From contig NZ_JALPRR010000001.1 of assembly GCF_023630205.1 (NCBI RefSeq), positions 124,001-188,000 on the forward strand: a stretch of DNA of 64,000 nucleotides, read 5' to 3'. The notes beneath the pieces were generated by a model, which worked only from the letters and a program-made list of their open reading frames with translations, had not been told where the DNA came from and ran no database searches. Positions 17,616-26,980 of the stretch are shown one piece after another. The stretch's first letter is position 1. Each line of letters opens with the position of its first letter. The stretch is from Pontibacter ruber (GTDB lineage: Bacteria; Bacteroidota; Bacteroidia; Cytophagales; Hymenobacteraceae). A program made the position numbers and the translations under genes.

Positions 17616-20147
17616 TTGTCTGAACTGTTAAACTTCAATTTCCCGCCGGAGCCGGCTGTAGAGCGCGTTACGTTGTTTGCCGACGTGATCCTGCCCCTGC
17701 CGTTGCCAAAGCTGTATACTTACCGCATCCCCTTCGAGATGAACGACGAGGTGCTGGTAGGCGCGCGGGTAATTGTGCAGTTCGGAGCCAAGAAAGTACT
17801 CAGCTGCATCGTCGCTGACATCCACGAAAATGCGCCGGCCGAATACCAGGCCAAGTATATCCTGGATGTGCTGGACGACAAACCCATTGTGACGGCGCCG
17901 CAGCTCAAGCTGTTTAAGTGGATAGCCGATTACTACATGTGCACGCTGGGCGAAGTGATCAATGCGGCTTTGCCCTCGGCGCTGAAGCTGAGCAGCGAAT
18001 CGCGGATACAATTGCACCCGCACTACAACCCGGAGGAAGACGACATTCCAATGTCGGCGCAGGAGGCCAAGATCATTTACGCCCTGCAGCACAACCAGGC
18101 ACTGACCTTTACCGAGGTGGGCAACCTGCTCCAGGGCAAAAGCTATCACAAGTACATCAAATCGCTGATCCAGAAAGAAGCGATCATCATATTCGAGCAG
18201 ATCAGCGACAAGTATGCGCCGAAGGTGGTGAAGAAAGTGCGCTTGTCGGAGCACTTTGTGCAGGAAGAAGGCATGCTGGAAGAGCTTTTTGAGCAGCTGA
18301 CACCCAAGCCCAAGCAGCTCGACGTTCTGCTCAATTACCTGCAAAAGATACCGGTGCACCAGGACGTGCACCTTAACCACATCGGCCTGGAGAAGAACGC
18401 TCTCACCGGCAATCCGCACCTTTCCCTCTCCTCCATCAACGCCCTGATCAAAAAAGGCGTGCTGGAGCAGTTCGACCAGATCGTTTCGCGCTTTCCGGTT
18501 GACACAGGGGCTATGCAGCTGCCGATGGCGCTGTCGGAGCATCAATTGCAGGCAAAGGACGAGATCCTGGGCCTTTTCAAAGAAAAAGACACAGTGCTGC
18601 TGCACGGCATTACAGGCAGCGGCAAAACCGAAGTATACATCGACCTGATCAAGCACGCCCTGGAAGGCGGCGGACAGGTTTTATACTTGTTGCCTGAGAT
18701 CGCGCTGACGGCCCAGATCGTGCAGCGCCTGATGAAGGTGTTTGGCGATAAGCTGGGCGTGTATCATTCCAAATTCTCGGACAACGAGCGGGCCGAAGTA
18801 TGGCAGGGCATATTGTCGGGCAAATTCCAGGTAGTAGTGGGCGTTCGATCTTCCATCTTTCTGCCGTTTCATAACCTTTCGCTCATTATTATTGATGAGG
18901 AGCACGAGGCCAGTTACAAGCAATACGAGCCAGCACCGCGCTACAACGCCCGCGAAACAGCCCTGATGATGGCGCACCTGCAGGGCGCTAAAACCCTGCT
19001 GGGTTCGGCTACGCCCTCCGTAGAAACCTACTATAACTGCAAGACCGGCCGCTGGGGACTGGTAAGTATGACCAAACGCTTCGGCGAAGCGCAGTTACCT
19101 GATATTGAGCTGGTGGACACACGCGACGAGCAGCGTCGCAAGACCATGCACAGCCATTTTTCAGGTAAACTCGTTCACGCAATTGAAGAACGGCTGCACC
19201 GACACGAGCAGGTCATTCTGTTCCAGAACCGCCGCGGTTATGCGCCGTTTATCTCCTGCGATGAGTGCTCCTGGATACCCAAGTGCAAACACTGCGCCGT
19301 GAGCCTCTCTTACCACAAGTATAATAACGAGCTGCGCTGCCACTACTGCGGCTACCACGAGCGCATGCCTTCCGATTGCCCGGCCTGCGGTGCTACCACC
19401 CTTAAAAGTATGGGTTTTGGTACCGAGAAGGTAGAAGATGAGCTGAAACTGCTGCTGCCCAACGCCGAAGTACAGCGCATGGACCTGGACACCACCAAGA
19501 AGAAAAACAGTTACCAGCAGATCATCGCCGATTTTGAGAGCGGAAAGACCAATATCCTGGTCGGCACGCAGATGGTTACCAAAGGCCTTGACTTCGAGAA
19601 TGTGAGCCTGGTAGGTATTCTAAATGCCGACACCATCATCAACTTCCCCGATTTCCGGGCGCACGAGCGGGCTTACCAGCTGTTTGTGCAGGTGAGCGGG
19701 CGTGCAGGTCGTAAGGGTAAACCGGGTGCAGTGATCATCCAGACGCGCGACCCGCTGCAGGCTATCTTCCGGAAAGTATACAGCAACGATTACCAGGCCC
19801 TGTACGAGCACGAGATTGAGGAGCGCATGCGCTTTGGCTATCCGCCTTTTACCCGCATGATCCGGGTAACTGTGAAGCACGAGGACGAACGTACCTCCGA
19901 GAATGCCGCTATTGTGCTTGCCAAGGACCTGACAGACCGCTTAGGCAAGCAGCAGGTGCTGGGGCCGGAAGTACCGTACATTTTTAAAATCCGGAATCTG
20001 TTTCTGAACGAGATACATATCAAACTGCCACGGGAGGGCGGCAACCTGCGCGGAGCCAAAATGCAGCTCGCCCAGGCTATTCACCAACTCAAGCTCCTCC
20101 CCGATTTTAAAGGACTCCGGATAGTGGCGGATGTGGACCCGGTATAG
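17616..20147 (+). CDS. priA: Primosomal protein N' (replication restart helicase PriA)
   Basis: An 843-residue DNA helicase that reloads the replisome at stalled forks. It has an N-terminal 3'-DNA-binding domain (FADVILPLPLPKLYTYRIP), a Walker A GITGSGKTEVY near residue 330, a DEEH box (IIIDEEHEASYKQYE), and a zinc-binding insert near 546-600 with Cys pairs (CDEC, CKHC, CHYC, CPAC). Helicase motifs V-VI follow (LVGTQMVTKGLDF, QVSGRAGRKGKPG). The likely start is the TTG at 17616, because an in-frame stop lies at 17598 and the next ATG would remove the conserved N-terminus. Confidence 0.95.
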   Translation: MSELLNFNFPPEPAVERVTLFADVILPLPLPKLYTYRIPFEMNDEVLVGARVIVQFGAKKVLSCIVADIHENAPAEYQAKYILDVLDDKPIVTAPQLKLFKWIADYYMCTLGEVINAALPSALKLSSESRIQLHPHYNPEEDDIPMSAQEAKIIYALQHNQALTFTEVGNLLQGKSYHKYIKSLIQKEAIIIFEQISDKYAPKVVKKVRLSEHFVQEEGMLEELFEQLTPKPKQLDVLLNYLQKIPVHQDVHLNHIGLEKNALTGNPHLSLSSINALIKKGVLEQFDQIVSRFPVDTGAMQLPMALSEHQLQAKDEILGLFKEKDTVLLHGITGSGKTEVYIDLIKHALEGGGQVLYLLPEIALTAQIVQRLMKVFGDKLGVYHSKFSDNERAEVWQGILSGKFQVVVGVRSSIFLPFHNLSLIIIDEEHEASYKQYEPAPRYNARETALMMAHLQGAKTLLGSATPSVETYYNCKTGRWGLVSMTKRFGEAQLPDIELVDTRDEQRRKTMHSHFSGKLVHAIEERLHRHEQVILFQNRRGYAPFISCDECSWIPKCKHCAVSLSYHKYNNELRCHYCGYHERMPSDCPACGATTLKSMGFGTEKVEDELKLLLPNAEVQRMDLDTTKKKNSYQQIIADFESGKTNILVGTQMVTKGLDFENVSLVGILNADTIINFPDFRAHERAYQLFVQVSGRAGRKGKPGAVIIQTRDPLQAIFRKVYSNDYQALYEHEIEERMRFGYPPFTRMIRVTVKHEDERTSENAAIVLAKDLTDRLGKQQVLGPEVPYIFKIRNLFLNEIHIKLPREGGNLRGAKMQLAQAIHQLKLLPDFKGLRIVADVDPV

Positions 20148-20257
20148 TTAGCCATTACTCAGTCTCCTCATACCAGAAAATATTTTTCTTTTTTTCTGAT
20201 AATCAGTAACCTTAGCAAAACTACGGCGTATAAACTAATACCTTTGGCTAAAAGTTG

Positions 20258-20311
20258 AAAGCCTGAAAGTCTTAAGCGATCTACCAAGATACTTGTTGAC
20301 TTTCAGGTTTT
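20258..20311. terminator. Inverted repeat between priA and a convergent small gene, probable terminator
   Basis: The arms at 20258-20271 and 20298-20311 pair over 14 positions (CCTGAAAGTC / GACTTTCAGG core plus an A/T extension), with a 26-base loop that itself contains CAAG-ATA-CTTG. A T run follows on the plus strand. It probably serves priA, and could serve the convergent minus-strand gene at 20333. Confidence 0.6.
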
Positions 20312-20332
20312 TCCTATTTATAGGGGTTTAGC

Positions 20333-20509
20333 TTACTCCTTCCCTTTCCTCAGCGCCAGCAGATACATGATGCCAAAGCCCAGAAAGGCCACCAGAATGA
20401 ACACATCGATCCAGGTATACTCCCCTACGATAATATCTTTGATTTTTAAACCGGCGAAGACAAAGCAGAGGATGGCCAGAAATATCCGGAATGGTTTACG
20501 ATTTTGCAT
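20333..20509 (-). CDS. Small two-helix membrane protein
   Basis: A 58-residue open frame with an ATG at 20509. It starts MQNRKPFRIFLAILCFVFAG and has a second hydrophobic helix (WIDVFILVAFLGFGIMYLLAL) before a basic end (RKGKE). The basic N-terminus, two clean transmembrane segments separated by a short polar loop, and codon use like that of neighbours make it a plausible real gene. No family is recognised and the function is unknown. It is convergent with priA and about 100 bases downstream of the DASS symporter on the same strand. Confidence 0.65.
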   Translation of the reverse strand: MQNRKPFRIFLAILCFVFAGLKIKDIIVGEYTWIDVFILVAFLGFGIMYLLALRKGKE

Positions 20510-20611
20510 TGATGTCTGTAATTGAACCGCTGAAGATAAGAAAATAAGCAGGAACGGCCATTTAATAAGAGAAAACGCCCGCCATTTAGCACAGGAAGTA
20601 TAAACCTGTAG

Positions 20612-22051
20612 TTACAGGTACATGTAGAGCAGCATACAGAGCGTAATTACAATAGCACCGGCTGCATTCAGGTATGCGCCGGCTTTTACCATCGACGAGA
20701 TAGGCACACGCCTGCTGCCAAAGACAATTGCATTTGGTGGAGTTGCTACGGGCAGCATAAAAGCAAAGCTACAAGCAATTACAGCACCAATAACCGGGTA
20801 AAGCAACGGAATCTGTAATTGCAGCAGCACCCCTATGATAATCGGCACAAACGTAATGGCAATGGCAGTGTTGGAGCTGATCTCGGTAAGCAAGAGCACA
20901 CCCGCTATAAGCACAAAGATGAGCAGTACCTTTTGCTCCGGCCCCACCAGATAAGTGATAGCGCCGCCAATCTCATCTGCCAGTCCGGAGGTAATCACCA
21001 ACTGGCCCAGCGCCATGCCACCACCGAACAACAGAATCGTATCCCAGTCGATGCGCAGCAGGTCATCTGCGGTTATCGTGCCGTTGCCTTCGTTCTCGTT
21101 TCCCGGCGGAATCAGAAAAAGCAGCAGCGCGGCCAGTACAGCAACCGTACTTTCGGCAAAATACGTGTTCAGGAACGTATAAGCGGCCTTAAGGCCAAGC
21201 AGGTTGAATATACCCGGTGAAAGCCAAAGTATAACTGCCAGCAGAAAAACGCCCATGGTCACCTTCTCCCCTTTCGACATAGGCGGCTGCTCTTTACTCT
21301 GCTCTTTCACATAAGCCTCCACTACCGACGAGCTGTAGCCGCATTTGCGGAGGAAGTAACGGATGTACACCAGCATCACCCCGTACATCAGCAGCGATAT
21401 CGGCAGGGCAATTAGCATCCATTGCAGAAAATCGATCCGGATACCTTCTTTTGCCAGATAATTTACCCCGATCAGGTTGGGCGGAGAGCCAATGATGGTG
21501 CTGATACCGCCAATGGATGCGCTGTAAGCAATACCCAACAGGAAGTATGAATCCGGCTTTTTTTCTTGGCCTGGCTTGCTGATGAGCTGCACCACCCCTA
21601 TGGTTAAAGGCAGCAACATGGCTACTGTAACAGAATTGCTCACCCACATCGACAACAAGTACGAAATAAGGGAGAACCCGAGAAACAGGCGGAACAGGCT
21701 TTTCTGAAAGAAGCGCCGGGAAAGTATAAACAAGGCTAGCCGCTTGTCGAGCCCGTGCCGCGTCATGGAGCGTGCCAGCAGGAAACTGCCGATAAAGAGC
21801 AGGATGATCGGGTGGCCCAGGTTCTGAAAAGCGGTATCTATTTTGGCAATACCCAGCATAACAGCCAGCAGCACCCCCAGAAAAGCGGTCATCGAGAGCG
21901 GAATCACCTCCGTGATCCAGAACACCAGGCAGAAGGCCATGATGGTTGCCACCACCTTGGCCTCGTGCACCAGCCCCGGTGTCAGCCACCAGACCGTAGC
22001 TGCTAACATCGGCGCTACAAGCAAACCTACGTTTCTGCGGGATATGTTCAT
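20612..22051 (-). CDS. DASS family sodium-coupled anion symporter (SLC13/CitT type)
   Basis: A 479-residue inner-membrane transporter with about eleven to twelve helices. Both SNT-like substrate and sodium motifs of the family are visible: SNSVTVAMLLP in the first half and SSNTAIAITFVPI in the second, arranged as an inverted repeat. A late MLPVATPPNAIVFGS segment is the family signature before the last helix. Likely substrates are dicarboxylates, citrate or sulfate; the sequence alone does not decide. A small inverted repeat (ACCTGTA-gt-TACAGGT, 20604-20619) overlaps the stop codon. Confidence 0.93.
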   Translation of the reverse strand: MNISRRNVGLLVAPMLAATVWWLTPGLVHEAKVVATIMAFCLVFWITEVIPLSMTAFLGVLLAVMLGIAKIDTAFQNLGHPIILLFIGSFLLARSMTRHGLDKRLALFILSRRFFQKSLFRLFLGFSLISYLLSMWVSNSVTVAMLLPLTIGVVQLISKPGQEKKPDSYFLLGIAYSASIGGISTIIGSPPNLIGVNYLAKEGIRIDFLQWMLIALPISLLMYGVMLVYIRYFLRKCGYSSSVVEAYVKEQSKEQPPMSKGEKVTMGVFLLAVILWLSPGIFNLLGLKAAYTFLNTYFAESTVAVLAALLLFLIPPGNENEGNGTITADDLLRIDWDTILLFGGGMALGQLVITSGLADEIGGAITYLVGPEQKVLLIFVLIAGVLLLTEISSNTAIAITFVPIIIGVLLQLQIPLLYPVIGAVIACSFAFMLPVATPPNAIVFGSRRVPISSMVKAGAYLNAAGAIVITLCMLLYMYL

Positions 22052-22159
22052 CAGGCTGTTGAGGGTGTCAGAAGGCTAAGCAAATGTTGTGGAACGGAGA
22101 GTTCTTTTGCGGTAACCTGCACCCGGCAGGCTCTTCAGCAAGTATAAAATTTCAAAGCC

Positions 22160-22687
22160 TTACGACTCCATGTACCGCTGGCGGATGATGTTGAGGTGAT
22201 GGATCTCGTGGCCAAGTATGGCATAGCCAAGCGCGCGCACCGACACGCGGTTGTTGTTGGCAGTGCCCGTCTGGTTGAGCATTTCTGTATCGAAGTTCTT
22301 GAATAGCTCGATGGTTGCCTGGCGCACCGCAGCATATTCGGCCAGTATAGATGTAATGGTTCTCTTATCTGCCTTGGAAGGACCAACGTACTGGTTTTCG
22401 TCGAAGCCAGCAAGGTCGGTTTTATCCTGGCGGGCAAAGCGCAGGGCGCGGTACGCAAAAATGCGTTCTGCATCCATCATATGCACCATCAGCTCTTTAA
22501 TCGACCATTTGCCCGGCGCATAGCGGTGCGACAATCTTTCCTCGTCAAGCCCCAGCATAAAGTTGATGATGTACTCCTGGCTGGCAGCCAAGCCGCTCAG
22601 TAAATCTTCCGCTTTGGCAGCCTCGATGTAATTTTTCATTCCTTCCGGATATTCATCCGTGCCCGGGTAAGTAATAACAGGATTCAT
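22160..22687 (-). CDS. DinB family protein
   Basis: A 175-residue four-helix-bundle protein of the DinB/YfiT-like superfamily, which binds a divalent metal through three His. Candidate ligands are the His in KELMVHMMDAER and the pair in GHEIHHLNIIRQRY near the C-terminus. Members act as thiol-dependent S-transferases or have unknown roles. No signal peptide. It sits upstream of the DASS symporter on the same strand with a 108-base gap, so co-transcription is possible but not shown. Confidence 0.9.
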   Translation of the reverse strand: MNPVITYPGTDEYPEGMKNYIEAAKAEDLLSGLAASQEYIINFMLGLDEERLSHRYAPGKWSIKELMVHMMDAERIFAYRALRFARQDKTDLAGFDENQYVGPSKADKRTITSILAEYAAVRQATIELFKNFDTEMLNQTGTANNNRVSVRALGYAILGHEIHHLNIIRQRYMES

Positions 22688-22797
22688 AGTTTCAGTTTTT
22701 AAAATAAACCAGGTTTGTAGTGTCTTGTTTTATAGCCCGAAGATACAATTTATACTTTGAGAAGAAAGAGCTGCCTAAGGTTTTGTACAGGTTGGTG

Positions 22798-22836
22798 TAA
22801 AAACAAAGCCTCCGGCACAGGTACCGTAGGCTTTGT
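22798..22836 (-). terminator. Intrinsic terminator of the minus-strand M14 gene
   Basis: ACAAAGCCT (22803-22811) pairs with AGGCTTTGT (22828-22836), with an inner CGG/CCG pairing. On the minus strand the stem is followed by a T-rich stretch at 22802-22798. It lies 19 bases after the M14 stop. Confidence 0.8.
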
Positions 22837-22854
22837 ATGAAAGTATAAACCTGG

Positions 22855-25419
22855 TTATTGCCCCACCAGGAACACGGCGTTTCCGAACAGCAGTTTGCCA
22901 TTGTGCCAGAAACCACGGAACAAAGGATTATCAGCCAGGTATACGACCTGTCCACGACCCATGCCCTGAGCACCAAGTATGAGGGCGTCCTGCAGTTTGG
23001 CTTTGGCCTTGGCTCCCACAAAGCCGGTGGCATAGTTTCCTTTTTTCAGCACACCCACGTTCCAGCCATCTTTCATGTAGCCGAACACGTCGGAGGTACG
23101 CACCAGCGCATAGTAGGTATCGCCGTAGCCAAAAGCCAGCGGGTGTGTTTTATCCAGCGCTACGCGGAACACACTACCCTGCACCTCTTCCGACAATGCT
23201 TCCCGTTCGCGTTCGCCGTAGGTTTTCAGCAACGCATAAGGATCTTCTTTCTGGTCTTTGCCTTTTGTTTTTTCCGCTACTGCAGCCTCTCCATCCTTCT
23301 TCTGTAGCTCGAAATCTTTTTTACCCGCCAGGAAGCCTGCGGCGGTTTCCATCGCGATCAGTTTTCCGCCGCCTTTCACCCAGTTTTTCACCTGTTCCAG
23401 TGTTTTCTCATTCAGCACACGGTCGTAAGAACCGGCTGGCAGAATCAGCACATCGAACTCGTGCAGCGGCACGTTTCCAAAGTAGCTCGTTCCCAAAACG
23501 GTAACCGGATAGCCAATCTGCTGCTCGAAATAATGCCAGATCTCGCCGAAAGCGTAAGGCGACACGCCCTCGCCGGACATTACCGCCACACGCGGCATTT
23601 TCAGGTAACGCACGCTCCCAGAGCCAAAGTCAGCGCCGCTGCTCACAAATCCGGTTGTGGTAGCTGTAATGGCTACGCCATGTTTCTCGGCAAGCGCACG
23701 CACCGTGGCATCGAGGTTGTTACCCAGGCCCTCATTGCCCGTGCGGGTGATGATGAGGGTACCGGCGTCATACTTCTGGTTATCGGTTTCGAACGGTTTT
23801 TCGGCCATCCGCACTTTTACCTTCTGCTTCATCAACTCAGTCAGGAATTTCACATCCTGCAGGCTGTTCCAGCGAGCCAGGTAGGCGTAAGGTCTTTCTG
23901 TGGAAATGGTGTTGGCAGTTTTGGCAGCCGGCTGGGTTGCCCGGGCCTCTACCTTGCTGCGGACCGCATACGCCTGCAAGCCAAAGGCATACGGCATAGC
24001 CCAGGAGGTAATGTCGTAGGTCAGGGAATCTTCCAGGTTAGATGTTGGCTCAAAAAGCACCTTCACCAGTGTAGACTTTGGCTGGTACATACTTATCACC
24101 AGGTCATTCTCCCCGATCTTTACACTTTCCTGCTTGCCGGTGGCGTAGTTAAATCCTCTGGCAGAAGATTTCTTCCCGGCATAGCCATACTTTATGTGCT
24201 GGCGGTCGAGGTATTCGGTAAGCACTTTGAGACTGCCGGCATTGCGGCTGTCAGCTTTTATCACGAAGGCTTTATAATCGCCTTCCGGCTTCTTTATTCC
24301 ATTTTCATAGTATTTGCGGAACTCCTGTTTCAGCTGATCTGCTTTTTCGGAGGTTGCCTGCATGGTAGCCAGGCTGGCGGCATGGTGGTGCGCGATACGG
24401 TCTTTCAGCGTCAGGGTATCGCCGTCCTGCTTTTTGTAAGCCAGACCGGCGCGGCCAGAACCTCCCTGTTCGTAGGTCATGCCAATGCCCCCGTTATAGG
24501 TAGGCCAGGTATCGCCGTAGCTTGGGTAAAACAGGTCGAAATTCTCGCGGGTAAAGTATAGCCAGTTATTCTTATCGAAGTACTGGCGGTTGTAATCGCC
24601 GATGATGTTCTGAAACTGGCGCTGCCACGGCGTTATACTTTCATGGAAAGGCTTGGCTGCAGGCGAGAAGTAGTAAGGCGATTCGGTACCCATCTCGTGG
24701 AAGTCGGCGTGCACCTGCGGCAGCCAGTTGTTGTACTGTACCAGGCGCTGCTTCGATTCGATTTGCGTTTGCCAGGCCCAGTCGCGGTTCAGGTCGAAGT
24801 AGTAATGGTTTGGTCTGCCGCCCGGCCATGGCTCGTTGTGCTCCCATGCATAGGGATTGGCGTTGCCGCCCTGGTTCTGCGTCTGCTTGTACCACTGCAC
24901 GTAACGCTCGCGTCCGTCGGGGTTTACACATGGATCGATGATCACCAGGGAGTTCTGCAGCCACTGTTTGGTCTGTGCGTTGTTAGGATCTACCAGGTCG
25001 TAGAGCACCTGCAGCACCGACTCCGACGATACCGACTCGTTGCCGTGGACGTTATAGCTGAGCCACACCACAGCCGGCTGGTTGCCCTGCACCTGCCCGC
25101 TCAGCAGGCCTGCCTGCCGAAGGTTATTCTCCCGGATCTGCTCCAGGCGCTGCAGGTTCTCATCGTTCCCGACAAAGGCCATCAGCAGGGGCCGTCCTTC
25201 GTACGTGCGGCCATACTCCTGCACCTTAATGCGGTTGGGCGCCTGGGTTGCCAGGTAATTTACATAGGCTACAATGCGGTCGTGGGTAGTGAACTGCTCG
25301 CCGAGCTGATATCCTAGAAATTGGGCCGGTGTCTGGATAGCCTGTTGTTGCTGTGCCATGGCTACCTGCATACTGAGCAGCACCAGGCAAAAAGCGAAGA
25401 ATCGCTTCAGTTTTATCAT
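22855..25419 (-). CDS. Secreted M14 family zinc carboxypeptidase with C-terminal amidotransferase-like domain
   Basis: 854 residues from the ATG at 25419; the open frame extends ten codons upstream with no ATG. A signal peptide ends near residue 22 (MQVAMAQ). The M14 domain (about 35-350) has the zinc ligands His125 and Glu128 in NVHGNESV, a DPCVNPDGRERY segment, and the third His in HADFHEMG (237-241). The catalytic Glu candidate is in GMTYEQGGSGRAG. The second half includes a class I glutamine-amidotransferase-like segment (VAVMSGEGVSPYAFGEIW to KLIAMETAAGFLA). It is a paralogue of the gene at 35857. Likely periplasmic or outer-membrane peptide degradation. Confidence 0.92.
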   Translation of the reverse strand: MIKLKRFFAFCLVLLSMQVAMAQQQQAIQTPAQFLGYQLGEQFTTHDRIVAYVNYLATQAPNRIKVQEYGRTYEGRPLLMAFVGNDENLQRLEQIRENNLRQAGLLSGQVQGNQPAVVWLSYNVHGNESVSSESVLQVLYDLVDPNNAQTKQWLQNSLVIIDPCVNPDGRERYVQWYKQTQNQGGNANPYAWEHNEPWPGGRPNHYYFDLNRDWAWQTQIESKQRLVQYNNWLPQVHADFHEMGTESPYYFSPAAKPFHESITPWQRQFQNIIGDYNRQYFDKNNWLYFTRENFDLFYPSYGDTWPTYNGGIGMTYEQGGSGRAGLAYKKQDGDTLTLKDRIAHHHAASLATMQATSEKADQLKQEFRKYYENGIKKPEGDYKAFVIKADSRNAGSLKVLTEYLDRQHIKYGYAGKKSSARGFNYATGKQESVKIGENDLVISMYQPKSTLVKVLFEPTSNLEDSLTYDITSWAMPYAFGLQAYAVRSKVEARATQPAAKTANTISTERPYAYLARWNSLQDVKFLTELMKQKVKVRMAEKPFETDNQKYDAGTLIITRTGNEGLGNNLDATVRALAEKHGVAITATTTGFVSSGADFGSGSVRYLKMPRVAVMSGEGVSPYAFGEIWHYFEQQIGYPVTVLGTSYFGNVPLHEFDVLILPAGSYDRVLNEKTLEQVKNWVKGGGKLIAMETAAGFLAGKKDFELQKKDGEAAVAEKTKGKDQKEDPYALLKTYGEREREALSEEVQGSVFRVALDKTHPLAFGYGDTYYALVRTSDVFGYMKDGWNVGVLKKGNYATGFVGAKAKAKLQDALILGAQGMGRGQVVYLADNPLFRGFWHNGKLLFGNAVFLVGQ

Positions 25420-25633
25420 GTTCTTCAGGGTTGAGTAAGTATAAATCAAGGTTTGTTAATATGTCACAATCTGCTGAAAAATGCTGAGTCTGGCAATAGG
25501 CTGGTGCAGAAGAAGTATAGCCGCGCTTCCCTGTATGATTCAAAGCCTGCTCCAGACTACAACCTGCTCCCCCAGACTTATCATACCAAACTATGCTTAA
25601 GACAAACGTGCCACAACGTGCGTATTTATAACT

Positions 25634-26326
25634 ATGTACCAATACTGGAGAAAAGCAGGCCGGGGCGCGATGTACTTCCTGGCTGTGTTAGGAACTATGA
25701 CAGCTTTATACTTGATTGTGGCACTGCTCCTGGGCACCTTGTCTGTAAACAACAGCTATGCACAGGCAACCGAAGGCATAGAAGTGTTCGTGACTGATAA
25801 CGGCGTTCATACCGACTGGGTTTTGCCTGTAAATACACCGTACATCGACTGGCGCAGCAAACTACACCTGCAGGACTATGCCGGCGCTGACAGCAGTTTT
25901 ACCCACGTAAGTTTTGGCTGGGGCGACCGGCAGTTTTACATGGAAACCCCCGAATGGTCTGACCTGACCCTGACCACAGCCATCACCTCACTGTTCTGGC
26001 CCACACGCACAGCCATGCACGTCGAATATATTCCTGCCCCGCTGAAACCAAACAAAAAGCAGCGCCCGCTTGTACTTACGCCGCAGCAATACGAAGCGCT
26101 TGTCAACTATATCCTGAAAACTTTTCAGCAACAAAACGGACAGTTTCTACTTATACCCGACCACGGCTATTACGATACCGACAACTTTTATGAGGCTCAC
26201 GGCAAGTTCCACCTTTTCAAGACCTGCAACAGCTGGACGAACGGCGGGCTGAAAGCCATTGGCGCAGAGGCAGCCTTGTGGGCTCCTTTTTCATTCCTAG
26301 TTATGCGGCACCTGCCGGAGGAGTAA
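25634..26326 (+). CDS. DUF2459 / TIGR02117 family membrane-anchored protein
   Basis: A 230-residue protein with one N-terminal transmembrane helix (about 13-37, AMYFLAVLGTMTALYLIVALLLG) and an extracytoplasmic domain. The DUF2459 features are visible: VTDNGVHTDWVLP early, FGWGDRQFYMETPEW in the middle, and TCNSWTNGGLKAIG near the end with a Cys. The Cys/His pattern recalls a permuted papain-like fold, but the activity is not established; some members are annotated as urease-associated. No urease genes are present here. It is convergent with the GNAT gene, with one base between the stop codons. Confidence 0.87.
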   Translation: MYQYWRKAGRGAMYFLAVLGTMTALYLIVALLLGTLSVNNSYAQATEGIEVFVTDNGVHTDWVLPVNTPYIDWRSKLHLQDYAGADSSFTHVSFGWGDRQFYMETPEWSDLTLTTAITSLFWPTRTAMHVEYIPAPLKPNKKQRPLVLTPQQYEALVNYILKTFQQQNGQFLLIPDHGYYDTDNFYEAHGKFHLFKTCNSWTNGGLKAIGAEAALWAPFSFLVMRHLPEE

Positions 26327-26327
26327 G

Positions 26328-26807
26328 CTATTTTCTTTTCTCTTCCCTCAAGTCAAGTATGATGTGCTGGGTAGAAGGCGAAAAGCCCTGCGCCTGCCAG
26401 AAACGCTGCGCACCTGGATTCTGCACCGATACCTGCGCTTCTATATGGTCTGCGCCCATGTCCAGCAGCCACTTTTTTGCGGCTCCAAACAACTCCTCGC
26501 CTATACCTGACCCGCGGTATTTATCCTGCACCACCGTTTCGGCAATGTAGCCTTTCCGGTGCAGTTTAAATACTTCCGATGCATCACGCATACTTACATT
26601 GATCATCCCAACCAGCTCGCCGTCCTGCTCGAACACAAGAATTCGGGAGCGTTTGCCCCGTATCCGGCTCAGCAGTTCGTCTTTCTGCAGCTCTACTTTT
26701 CTGGGGTTGATGGCAAACATAACATGATGGCTCTGGTGGTAGCGCATCAGTTCCAGCCACAGTTCATAAACTTCCTCCAGGTCTTCCGGCTCCGCTTCTC
26801 TGATCAT
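26328..26807 (-). CDS. GNAT family N-acetyltransferase
   Basis: A 159-residue acetyl-CoA-dependent acetyltransferase. The N-terminus begins MIREAEPEDLEEVYELW. The acetyl-CoA loop is VVQDKYRGSGIGEELFGAAKKW (Q-x-x-R-G-x-G pattern), and the end has QNPGAQRFWQAQGF, typical of GNAT motif B. The substrate is unknown. It is convergent with the DUF2459 gene and divergent from the CocE gene. Confidence 0.93.
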   Translation of the reverse strand: MIREAEPEDLEEVYELWLELMRYHQSHHVMFAINPRKVELQKDELLSRIRGKRSRILVFEQDGELVGMINVSMRDASEVFKLHRKGYIAETVVQDKYRGSGIGEELFGAAKKWLLDMGADHIEAQVSVQNPGAQRFWQAQGFSPSTQHIILDLREEKRK

Positions 26808-26980
26808 GTTATACTTTCAATATCGCTATACTTCAATCCGGCACCTGCTATTTTGCGGCAGGCAAGCTGCTTCCTCTTTACGGGCATTTATACTTCTTTG
26901 TCGCACCATCTTTTCGATATTGCAGCAATATCCTTAATTTGAGCACCAACTTTACTCCACCTAACCTTAAAACAAATAAT

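Noticed and set aside
22798-22836. Resemblance to a c-di-GMP riboswitch (AAAGCCTCCGGC...GGTACCGTAGG)
   Set aside because: The string lies downstream of the M14 stop, is explained by a simple terminator stem on the minus strand, and has no GNRA tetraloop stem or downstream gene in the right orientation.
23461-24561. 366-codon plus-strand open frame opposite the M14 gene
   Set aside because: It lies fully inside the conserved M14 coding sequence on the other strand and shows no recognisable domain; the M14 frame carries the zinc motifs.
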